Shown here in pieces: positions 53,752-61,112 of a stretch of DNA of 64,000 bases. A program made the translations under genes and the position numbers. The stretch's first letter is position 1. Each line of letters opens with the position of its first letter. Source of the DNA: Rathayibacter sp. VKM Ac-2804 (GTDB lineage: Bacteria; Actinomycetota; Actinomycetes; Actinomycetales; Microbacteriaceae); NCBI RefSeq assembly GCF_009866655.1, contig NZ_CP047420.1, forward strand, positions 2,604,001-2,668,000, in the 5' to 3' direction. The notes beneath the pieces were generated by a model. That model had not been told where the DNA came from. It searched no databases and saw only the letters and a program-made list of their open reading frames with translations.

Positions 53752-53783
53752 GGATCGAGTAGCCCCGCACGGGCGTCTCGAGC
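53752..53783. repeat. 34-bp interspersed repeat, diverged copy B1
   Basis: GGATCGAGTAGCCCCG then CACGGGCGTCTCGAGC differs from copy B2 at a few positions. It lies 7 bp before copy B2 in the convergent gap after the YihY gene, so the two form a tandem pair. Confidence 0.6.
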
Positions 53784-53789
53784 TCATGG

Positions 53790-53823
53790 TGGTCGAGTAG
53801 CCCCGCAGGGGCGTCTCGAGACC
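53790..53823. repeat. 34-bp interspersed repeat, copy B2
   Basis: TGGTCGAGTAGCCCCG then CAGGGGCGTCTCGAGACC is the exact reverse complement of the copy at 29605-29638. The central CCCCG-CAGGGG can form a hairpin and may serve as a terminator for both converging genes. Confidence 0.7.
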
Positions 53824-53869
53824 CGACGTCCTCAGCAGGGCGGGCTCGCAGCCTCCTCCTCCGACGCTG

Positions 53870-53910
53870 GTGGATCTCGATGCGCCCGCTCGGCGGGCTC
53901 CTCGATCAGC
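53870..53910. repeat. Related palindromic element B3
   Basis: GTGGATCTCGATGCGCCCG then CTCGGCGGGCTCCTCGATCA is a variant of the same repeat family in the opposite orientation. Together the three copies fill most of the 250-bp gap 53720-53969. Confidence 0.55.
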
Positions 53911-53969
53911 ACGGGTGCCCGCCGAGGTCCTGAGCAGCCGGCGCAGTCCGACCCCGTGCCGCACACGGG

Positions 53970-54692
53970 TCAGGACTCGAGCCCCCAGAGCTCCCGGTAG
54001 TAGAGCGCCCGCTCCTCGTCGGGCTCGACCCCGTACTCCCGCAGCAGGAGCGGCGCCCAGCCGTCGCCGTAGTTCCAGCCGAGGCTGACCGCCGCCACCG
54101 CGAGGTCCGCCCAGCGGTCGCCCACGCCGAGGTCGCCCACGTCGACGGAGGCGCACCAGCGTCCGTCGGCGCCGATCAGCGTGTTCGGCGCGCAGGCGTC
54201 CCCGTGCACGACGACGGGCTCGTCCAGCGCCGGCGCCGCGCCGAGCGCCGCGGGACGCCGGTCGAACCACGAGTCGCCACGCAGCGCCGCGGGCACCTCG
54301 GCGACGGGCAGCGCGTGCACCGCCCGCAGTCCCGCCGCGATCGCCCGCACCGCGTCCTCCGGCCGCGCGACCCACTCCGGAGCGACGGCGCTCGCACCGT
54401 CGAGCGGTGCCGTCAGCAGCCACTGGGCCTCGGGGTCCTCACCGCGCTCGAGGATCCGCGGCGCCGGGTGCCGCCCGGCCAGCCACTCCAGCCGCACCGC
54501 CTCCCGCCCGAGGTCGACACCGCTCGCCCGCGGATTCCACTTCAGATACCCGTCCCGCACACGGAACGTCAGCCCGTCCAGCTGGTTCCGCCACACCAGC
54601 TCCGGCGCGACTCCCCCGTTGAGCGCCACCGCCACCTCGGGGACCCGCACCCCGACCATCGACGTCTGCCTGCTCAGATCCAGCCCACTCAC
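53970..54692 (-). CDS. Aminoglycoside 3-prime-phosphotransferase-like kinase (APH family)
   Basis: The 240-aa protein has the APH/choline-kinase fold: WRNQLDGLTFRV near the N-terminus, HGDACAPNTLIG (Brenner-type catalytic loop HGDxxxxN, about residues 172-183) and SVDVGDLGVGDRWADLAVA, where the DxG/D-type Asp binds Mg. It resembles APH(3-prime) enzymes such as those in soil actinobacteria, so it may phosphorylate an aminoglycoside or an endogenous sugar-like substrate. Resistance is not proven. GTG at 54692 follows GGAGG-GTGGAGG; an internal ATG at 54662 is possible. Confidence 0.78.
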   Translation of the reverse strand: MSGLDLSRQTSMVGVRVPEVAVALNGGVAPELVWRNQLDGLTFRVRDGYLKWNPRASGVDLGREAVRLEWLAGRHPAPRILERGEDPEAQWLLTAPLDGASAVAPEWVARPEDAVRAIAAGLRAVHALPVAEVPAALRGDSWFDRRPAALGAAPALDEPVVVHGDACAPNTLIGADGRWCASVDVGDLGVGDRWADLAVAAVSLGWNYGDGWAPLLLREYGVEPDEERALYYRELWGLES

Positions 54693-54707
54693 CCCTCCAC
54701 CCTCCCG

Positions 54708-54764
54708 CGAGACGCCACTTGTGCACGCTCTCCTCGGCGTGTCGCGTGCACAGGTGGCATCTCG
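54708..54764. repeat. Long inverted repeat with 21-bp arms
   Basis: The arms begin CGAGACGCCACTTG and end GTGGCATCTCG; they are complementary over 21 bp with two mismatches, around a 15-nt loop. The central GTGCACGC/GCGTGCAC part is perfect. It lies between the APH-like gene and the RibD_C gene, both on the minus strand, and could be a terminator. Its sequence type suggests an interspersed element as well. Confidence 0.65.
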
Positions 54765-54771
54765 AAGACGG

Positions 54772-55509
54772 TCAGCGCAGGTAGCGGAGGAGGAGGGTGT
54801 CGCCGGCGGCCAGCACGTGAGCCAGGCGCATGTCGCGCGGCGTCGCAGCGCCGCGGGCGATGCGTCCGGCGTCACCCGACTCGAGCGACGGGCTGATCGT
54901 CAGGCACAGCTCGTCGACGGCGTCCGCCGCCAGCAGCGTGCCGAGGAGGCCCGGACCGCCCTCGCAGTGGATCCGGCCGAGCCCGCGCTCGACGAGCCGC
55001 GCGCGCATCAGGCCCGCATCCAGCGCGTCCTCGCCGCAGACCAGCATGTCGGCCACGTCGGCCAGCTCGGCGCGCCGCCGCTCCGGCGAGGCGGCCGTCG
55101 TCACGACGATCGGCCGCACCGGCGCCTCGGTGAAGATCCGCGACGCGGGATCGAGGTCGAGCGACCCCGACACGATCGCGAACAGCGGGTGCGGAGGCAG
55201 CCCCGCCGCCGTCCGCGCCGCCACGGCCTCGTCGCCGAGCACCATCGGCCCGTAGCCCTCGGTCCGCACCGTCCCGGCCGCGACCAGCACCACGTCGGCC
55301 AGGCGCCGCAGCAGGTCGAAGACCCGCAGGTCCGCCTCGCCGCCCAGCGCCCCCGACACGCCCTCGCGCGTCACCGCGCCGTCGATGCTCGAGACGAAGT
55401 TCACCCGCAGCCAGCGGTCACCCGCGCCCTCCGCATAGGCCGCGAGCAGCTGCCCGTCGTCCAGGTCCGCAGCCGGCGCGGGCCGGAGCCGATCGATCCG
55501 CGCGCTCAC
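54772..55509 (-). CDS. RibD_C-type dihydrofolate/pyrimidine reductase family protein
   Basis: The 245-aa protein has the RibD C-terminal reductase fold: RVNFVSSIDGAVTREG (about 39-54), LADVVLVAAGTVRTEGYGP, and the C-terminal GLGRIHCEGGPGLLGTLLAADAVDELCLTISP. No deaminase domain is attached, so it is not the full RibD. Related stand-alone proteins reduce pteridine or pyrimidine substrates. GTG at 55509 overlaps the folP stop as GTGA, so it is coupled to a FolP2-like gene; a shared pteridine pathway is an attractive inference. Confidence 0.85.
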   Translation of the reverse strand: MSARIDRLRPAPAADLDDGQLLAAYAEGAGDRWLRVNFVSSIDGAVTREGVSGALGGEADLRVFDLLRRLADVVLVAAGTVRTEGYGPMVLGDEAVAARTAAGLPPHPLFAIVSGSLDLDPASRIFTEAPVRPIVVTTAASPERRRAELADVADMLVCGEDALDAGLMRARLVERGLGRIHCEGGPGLLGTLLAADAVDELCLTISPSLESGDAGRIARGAATPRDMRLAHVLAAGDTLLLRYLR

Positions 55510-56390
55510 GCGCCGGCCGCCGTCTCGTCGGCCGCGACGTTGTGTCGCAGATACGCCGGAGCGCGCCAGCCGAGCACCGCCTCCGTCAGCCGCACCGCGT
55601 CCACCGCCTGCCGCACGTCGTGCATCCGGACGATCCGCGCCCCGTTCAGGATGCAGATCACCGCCGCCGCCAGCGAGCCCTCGAGCCGCTCGCCCTGCGG
55701 CCGGTCCAGGGTCTCGCCGATGAAGTCCTTGTTCGAGACCGCCGCGAGCACGGGGAGCCCGAGCACCGCGAGCTCCCCCAGCCGTCGGGTCAGCTCGAGC
55801 GTGTGCAGCGTGTTCTTGTTGAGATCGTGGCCGGGATCGGCGATCAGCCGGTCGTCGGGGATCCCCGCCGCCCGCGCCCGGTCGACCCGGACGCGCAGGT
55901 GCTCGATCACCTCCGCCACGACGTCGTCGTACTGCGGCGCCGCCGGCTCGCTCCGCGGCGCGCCGAGGCTGTGCGTGACGACGAGCTGCGCGGAGGAGCC
56001 CGCCAGCACCGCGAGCATCCCGGGATCGTGCAGCCCGCTGGTGTCGTTGACGACGGAGGCGCCCTCGGCGATGCTCGCCCGGGCCACCTCGGCGCGGGTC
56101 GTGTCGACGGAGATCACCACGTCGCTGCGCTCGTGGATGCCCGCGACCACCGGCACCACCCGGTCCAGCTCCTCCTGGAGCGAGACGGCGGGCCCGCGGC
56201 CGAACGGCACCCCGCCGATGTCGACCCAGTCGGCGCCCTGCTCGGCGGCCCGCACGGCCGCCTCGACGGCACGGTCGAGCGCGAAGGTGGAGCCCTTGTC
56301 GTAGAAGGAGTCCGGCGTGCGGTTCACGACCGCCATCACCGCGACCTCCCGCTCGAAGTCGAACCCGCGTCCGCCGATCGTGCGCCTCAT
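55506..56390 (-). CDS. folP2: Dihydropteroate synthase-like protein, FolP2 type
   Basis: The 294-aa TIM-barrel protein carries VMAVVNRTPDSFYDKG (about 18-33), DWVDIGGVPFGRGPAVS, VISVDTTRAEVARAS, VVNDTSGLHDPGM, LIADPGHDLNKNT and AAVSNKDFIGETL. The SFYDKG, PGHD(L/F)xKNT and SNKDxxGETL wording matches the mycobacterial FolP2 group rather than FolP1. FolP2 of mycobacteria is reported not to complement DHPS function, so folate synthesis should not be assumed. It is coupled downstream to the RibD_C reductase. The ATG at 56390 was kept because it is the first in frame with the conserved start. Confidence 0.85.
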   Translation of the reverse strand: MRRTIGGRGFDFEREVAVMAVVNRTPDSFYDKGSTFALDRAVEAAVRAAEQGADWVDIGGVPFGRGPAVSLQEELDRVVPVVAGIHERSDVVISVDTTRAEVARASIAEGASVVNDTSGLHDPGMLAVLAGSSAQLVVTHSLGAPRSEPAAPQYDDVVAEVIEHLRVRVDRARAAGIPDDRLIADPGHDLNKNTLHTLELTRRLGELAVLGLPVLAAVSNKDFIGETLDRPQGERLEGSLAAAVICILNGARIVRMHDVRQAVDAVRLTEAVLGWRAPAYLRHNVAADETAAGA

Positions 56391-56443
56391 CGTCCGCCGT
56401 CCCTCCGCCTCGCCGCACCGAGCGAGCGTCGGCGCCGCTCACC

Positions 56444-57037
56444 CTAGACGAGCCGGATCGGCGGGGCCTGCGGCGGCAGGAGGGGAGTCGCTGCCGTGTC
56501 CTCCAGCAGCACCTGGAAGAGCAGGTGGTCCTGCCACTCCCCCGCGATCCGCAGGTAGCGGCGGGCCGTGCCGATGCGCTCGAAGCCGTTGCGCTCGAGC
56601 ACCGTCTGCGAGCCGACGTTGTGCAGCAGCGTGCCCGCCTGCACCCGGTGCAGCCGCAGCTCGTCGCGGGCGAGGCCGAGCGTCGCGCCGACCGCCCGGG
56701 TCATCACCCCGCGGCCCTCGAGCTCGCCGTCGACCCAGTAGCCGAGGTCCGCGCTGTCGAAGGCGCCGTGCACCACGTTCGAGAGCGTCACCCGCCCGAC
56801 GAGCTCGTCGCCGCGCTCGAGCACCAGCGGGAGGAGCGCTCCGGACCGGTGCCCGTGCAGGGCGTCGGCGATCGCGTCGGTCTGCCCGCCGGCCTCGAAG
56901 AACCGGGCCGAGCGCGTCGGCTCCCACGGCGCGAGCCGGAGCCGGTTGCGGCGGTACGCGCTCGCGAGTGCGGGGCCGTCCTCGCGGGCGATCAGGCGGA
57001 GGACGGTGCCGTGGCCGACGGCGATCGAGGCTGACAC
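56444..57037 (-). CDS. GNAT-family N-acetyltransferase, RimJ/RimL-like
   Basis: The 197-aa protein resembles RimJ/RimL-type acetyltransferases: RLIAREDGPALASAYRRNRLRLAPWEP at the start, DLGYWVDGELEGRGVMTRAVGATLGLA for acetyl-CoA binding, and VLERNGFERIGTARRYLRIAGEWQDHLLF at the end. It probably acetylates a protein N-terminus, or another amine. GTG at 57037 is preceded by TAGCCT at exactly six bases, with no ribosome site, so it seems leaderless. Confidence 0.85.
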   Translation of the reverse strand: MSASIAVGHGTVLRLIAREDGPALASAYRRNRLRLAPWEPTRSARFFEAGGQTDAIADALHGHRSGALLPLVLERGDELVGRVTLSNVVHGAFDSADLGYWVDGELEGRGVMTRAVGATLGLARDELRLHRVQAGTLLHNVGSQTVLERNGFERIGTARRYLRIAGEWQDHLLFQVLLEDTAATPLLPPQAPPIRLV

Positions 57038-57043
57038 CCTGCG

Positions 57044-57049
57044 AGGCTA
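57044..57049 (-). promoter_or_regulatory. Candidate -10 of a leaderless GNAT transcript
   Basis: On the minus strand TAGCCT is followed by six bases and the GTG at 57037. It lies 39 bp beyond the tRNA terminator, leaving room for a promoter. Confidence 0.4.
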
Positions 57050-57087
57050 GACCGCGCAGCCGGGGACGTCGAGCCGGCCGTCAACGC

Positions 57088-57119
57088 ACGACACCCCCGG
57101 CCGGGGCCGGGGGTGTCGT
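57088..57119 (-). terminator. Terminator of the tRNA operon
   Basis: ACGACACCCCCGG and its exact complement form a 13-bp stem around a 6-nt loop, directly downstream (minus strand) of tRNA-Val(GAC). It closes the Gly-Cys-Val tRNA transcript. Confidence 0.8.
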
Positions 57120-57121
57120 CG

Positions 57122-57196
57122 TGGTGGGCGATACTGGGATCGAACCAGTGACCTCTTCCGTGTCAGGGAAGCGCGCTACCGCTGCGCCAATCGCCC
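57122..57196 (-). tRNA. tRNA-Val (GAC)
   Basis: The cloverleaf begins GGGCGATTGG, the anticodon arm CTTCC-CTGACAC-GGAAG gives anticodon GAC, and the T-arm is GTTCGATCC. The 3-prime CCA is encoded (57122-57124). It is the last gene of the minus-strand tRNA cluster. Confidence 0.95.
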
Positions 57197-57235
57197 GCTG
57201 CTCCGCGAAGGAGCGCCTCGTTCGGTGAACGATCG

Positions 57236-57306
57236 AGGTGGATACGGGATTCGAACCCGTGTATACGGCTTTGCAGGCCGCTGCCTCGCCTCTCGGCCAA
57301 TCCACC
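57236..57306 (-). tRNA. tRNA-Cys (GCA)
   Basis: The 71-nt gene starts GGTGGATTGG, the anticodon loop CTGCAAA gives anticodon GCA, and the T-arm is GTTCGAATCC. The CCA end is not encoded; the discriminator is U. It lies between tRNA-Gly and tRNA-Val. Confidence 0.94.
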
Positions 57307-57393
57307 GTGTACGGGATTCGGTGTCGGCGGCCCCTCGGAGAGTGATCTCTCGGGGCCGACCAGGTGAAACACCGGCCCGGGGGCCGGTCTTCG

Positions 57394-57465
57394 AGCGGAT
57401 GACGAGATTCGAACTCGCGACCCTCACCTTGGCAAGGTGATGCGCTACCACTGCGCCACATCCGC
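57394..57465 (-). tRNA. tRNA-Gly (GCC)
   Basis: The 72-nt gene starts GCGGATGTGG; the anticodon stem TCACC/GGTGA with loop TTGCCAA gives anticodon GCC; T-arm GTTCGAATC. CCA is not encoded. It is the first gene of the tRNA operon, downstream of a good promoter. Confidence 0.94.
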
Positions 57466-57485
57466 ATGATGTGTTGGTCTTGCTG

Positions 57486-57513
57486 TACTGCCGTGTTGCT
57501 ACTGCCGTGTTGC
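57486..57513. repeat. Perfect 14-bp tandem duplication in the tRNA operon leader
   Basis: TACTGCCGTGTTGC occurs twice head to tail between the promoter and tRNA-Gly. The transcribed strand reads GCAACACGGCAGTA. It may be a processing leader or merely a slippage product. Confidence 0.6.
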
Positions 57514-57560
57514 TCTTGCCTGTCTCCCCCGCGCTTTCGCTGCCCGGCTCGACCTAGAAG

Positions 57561-57590
57561 ACTGTATCCGAACGCCGCGCGAACTTCCAA
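57561..57590 (-). promoter_or_regulatory. Promoter of the Gly-Cys-Val tRNA operon
   Basis: On the minus strand TTGGAA, an 18-bp spacer and TACAGT form a recognisable housekeeping promoter about 96 bp upstream of tRNA-Gly. The region 57466-57757 otherwise contains no gene that I can support. Confidence 0.6.
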
Positions 57591-57690
57591 ATCGAGGGCG
57601 CCCCGTTTCGCGCGCCGAGACGCCGGACCCGCGTCTTTCCGCGCGAAACCGGCCCGCAATCCGCTGTTCACCCGGGCGTGGCGCGCCGTT

Positions 57691-57712
57691 CGCGGTGCAT
57701 CGGAGCACCGCG
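57691..57712 (+). promoter_or_regulatory. Inverted repeat over the tRNA-Val(CAC) promoter
   Basis: CGCGGTGC-ATCGGA-GCACCGCG is a perfect 8-bp inverted repeat whose right end is 7 bp from a candidate -10 (TACGAT, 57720-57725), so it covers the -35 region. It looks like an operator or a terminator stem for antisense transcription. Confidence 0.45.
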
Positions 57713-57757
57713 GATCCGCTACGATCGTTTCTCGGGTCGTCCACGAGACGGCCGTCA

Positions 57758-57833
57758 GGGCGATTGGCGCAGTTGGTAGCGCGCTTCCTTCACACGGAAG
57801 AGGTCATCGGTTCGAGTCCGGTATCGCCCACCA
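57758..57833 (+). tRNA. tRNA-Val (CAC)
   Basis: The gene starts GGGCGATTGG, the anticodon arm CTTCC-TTCACAC-GGAAG gives anticodon CAC for GUG codons, the T-arm is GTTCGAGTCC, and CCA is encoded (57831-57833). It is divergent from the other three tRNAs and very similar to tRNA-Val(GAC) in the acceptor and anticodon stems, suggesting duplication. Confidence 0.95.
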
Positions 57834-57898
57834 CCTCCCTCCCCTCCACCTTCCGCATCTCCACCCGCGCATCTCCACCCCGCGGAGGCACTCTCGTG

Positions 57899-58654
57899 AT
57901 GGGTCGCTCCCACGCCGTCTCCGGTGCGCTCGCCTGGTCCGTCGTCACGACCGTGCCGGCCCTCGCCGCGCCGCTCGGACTCGCCGGCCTCCCGCTCGAC
58001 CTCCGGCTGGTGGGCGTCGGCGTCGCCGCCGGCTGGGCGCTCGTCCCCGACGCCGACCACGCCCGGGCGACGATCTCGCGCTCGGCCCCCGGCGCGTCCC
58101 TCCTCACCGCGACCGCCGGCCGCATCAGCGGCGGCCACCGGCACGGGATGCACTCGCTCCTGGCCGTCGCCGTCGTCTGGTACCTGGTCCCGCTGCTGGT
58201 CGCCCTGCGCTTCCCGGTGCCGCTCGTCGGCCCCGTCTCGCTGGCCGCCGTGCTCACCCTGCCGGCCCTCGCCTTCGCCGCGAAGGCGGTGAAGGCCGCG
58301 CCGTCCTGGCCGATCGCCTGGGCCGGCGCGCTCGTCGTGACCGTGCTCCTGGTCGCCCTCGCCGACGGCACCTGGGCCTGGCTGCAGGTCGCCGCGACGC
58401 TCGGCTACCTCGTGCACATCGCCGGCGACGCCCTCACCACCGAGGGGATCAACGGGCTCTGGCCGCTCCGGATCCGCTCGCCCCGCTGGGTGCGCCGCAC
58501 CCCCGTGCTGCGCCGGCTCTGGACCTCGGGCGGCTACGCCGCGATCCCCGTCCTCGGCTCGGCCGGCTCCTGGCGCGAGACGATCCTCTACTGGTCGATG
58601 TCGGCCGCCACGATCGTGCTGACGGCCTGGCTCCTCGCCGAGGAGCTCCTCTGA
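57899..58654 (+). CDS. YdjM/DUF457-type membrane-bound metal-dependent hydrolase
   Basis: The 251-aa protein has about five to six transmembrane segments with conserved His/Asp residues: MGRSHAVSGALAW at the start, DADHARATISRSAPG near 50, and GGHRHGMHSLL near 78. These mark the LexA-binding, inner-membrane metal-dependent hydrolase family. GGAGG is ten bases before the ATG used here; a GTG one codon earlier is equally possible. It follows tRNA-Val(CAC) after 65 bp. The substrate is unknown. Confidence 0.85.
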   Translation: MGRSHAVSGALAWSVVTTVPALAAPLGLAGLPLDLRLVGVGVAAGWALVPDADHARATISRSAPGASLLTATAGRISGGHRHGMHSLLAVAVVWYLVPLLVALRFPVPLVGPVSLAAVLTLPALAFAAKAVKAAPSWPIAWAGALVVTVLLVALADGTWAWLQVAATLGYLVHIAGDALTTEGINGLWPLRIRSPRWVRRTPVLRRLWTSGGYAAIPVLGSAGSWRETILYWSMSAATIVLTAWLLAEELL

Positions 58655-58670
58655 CCCCGGGCGGAAGCCC

Positions 58671-60104
<1,434 letters not shown>

Positions 60105-60161
60105 GGGGGTCACTCCGGGCGGATCGCGGGTCGGCCCCTCGATCCTTCCACGGCGACGCGG

Positions 60162-60194
60162 CAGGATGGCGGGATGAGCGGATCGCGGCGATGA
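60162..60194 (+). promoter_or_regulatory. Candidate leaderless minicistron before the NUDIX gene
   Basis: CAGGAT, six bases, then a six-codon ORF (MSGSRR, 60174-60194) whose TGA overlaps the NUDIX ATG as ATGA. It could recruit ribosomes to a gene that has no ribosome site of its own. This reading rests only on spacing and overlap. Confidence 0.3.
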
Positions 60195-60673
60195 CCGGCC
60201 CCACCAGCGCGGGACTCCTCCTGCACCGGCTGCGGAACGGCGAGCGCGAGGTGTTCCTCGGCCGGATGGGCGGCCCGCTGTGGACCCGCCGGCCACGCGC
60301 CTGGTCGATCCCGAAGGGGCTGCACACGCCCGAGGAGGCACCGCTCGACGCCGCCCGGCGCGAGTTCGAGGAGGAGATCGGCGTCCCGGCCCCGGCGCTC
60401 GACTACGCCCTGCTCGGCTCGTACCGCCAGCGCTCCGGGAAGACCGTGACCGTCTTCGCCGCCGAGTGCCCCGACGAGATCGCGTTCGTCGCCAGCAACA
60501 CCTTCGAGCTCGAGTGGCCGCGCGGCTCCGGAGTCGTCCGCGCCTACCCCGAGATCGAGAGGGCGGAGTGGCTCCCGATCGACCGGGCGCGCGAGGAGGT
60601 CACGGCCGGTCAGGTCGCCGCGCTCGACGACCTCGAGCGCTCCGTCTCGGCGGAGCAGCGGCCCGCTCAGTAG
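60191..60673 (+). CDS. NUDIX hydrolase
   Basis: The 160-aa protein has a clear Nudix box, GLHTPEEAPLDAARREFEEEIG (about residues 44-65), with all metal-binding Glu residues. SAGLLLHRLRNGEREVFLGRMGGPLW precedes it, a pattern close to MutT-like hydrolases that use nucleotide diphosphates. The exact substrate cannot be set. Its 3-prime end overlaps that of the converging small gene by seven bases. Confidence 0.92.
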   Translation: MTGPTSAGLLLHRLRNGEREVFLGRMGGPLWTRRPRAWSIPKGLHTPEEAPLDAARREFEEEIGVPAPALDYALLGSYRQRSGKTVTVFAAECPDEIAFVASNTFELEWPRGSGVVRAYPEIERAEWLPIDRAREEVTAGQVAALDDLERSVSAEQRPAQ

Positions 60674-60996
60674 TCGAGCACGTCCAACGGCATCGCCAGG
60701 TCGTCGTCCGTCGCCATCGGCACCGGGCGGCTGAGCCGGCGGGCCCGGTCGAGCAGGTCCGCGACCAGCGCCTCGTCGACGACCTCGACCGCGTCCTCGG
60801 GCTCGTCCTCGACGAGCATCTGGCTCGACGGGCCGAGCAGCAGCCGGGCCGCGAGCACGTCCCCTCCGCGGCGGACGGGGATCTCGACGGTGGCGGCGGT
60901 CGCCGTCGAGGCGAGCATCCGGGCGTACTCGAGCACCGCCGCGGCGATGTCGTCCCCGGTGAGGACGCTCCCCTCGGCGTAGTGGATGCGTCGCAC
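60667..60996 (-). CDS. Hypothetical protein of 109 aa
   Basis: The protein begins RRIHYAEGSVLTGDDIAAAVLEYARMLAS, followed by a beta-rich centre (ATVEIPVRRGGDVLAARLLLGP) and an acidic end (VEDEPEDAVEVVDEALV). It has no signal or membrane segment. GTG at 60996 has AAGGAG seven bases upstream; the longer frame is not credible. I recognise it only as a type of small cytoplasmic protein common in Microbacteriaceae. Function unknown. Confidence 0.75.
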   Translation of the reverse strand: MRRIHYAEGSVLTGDDIAAAVLEYARMLASTATAATVEIPVRRGGDVLAARLLLGPSSQMLVEDEPEDAVEVVDEALVADLLDRARRLSRPVPMATDDDLAMPLDVLDY

Positions 60997-61112
60997 GGCG
61001 GACTCCTTCTGCAGAGGAGCGGCCGGCTGCAGGAGAGCCCGGCCGGCTCCCTCCCCAGGGTGGCATGCGCTCCCCGGCGCGGCGCCGTCCGGGTGGAGAT
61101 CCGCCGGGGGCT

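Noticed and set aside
53970..54692. Aminoglycoside resistance gene acquired by transfer
   Set aside because: The kinase fold is clear, but base composition matches the neighbours and no mobile element is adjacent, so an intrinsic chromosomal kinase is the simpler reading.
57499..57744. 81-codon ORF between the divergent tRNA promoters
   Set aside because: It is Arg/Ser/Gly-rich, overlaps the promoter of the tRNA operon, lacks a ribosome site and resembles nothing known.
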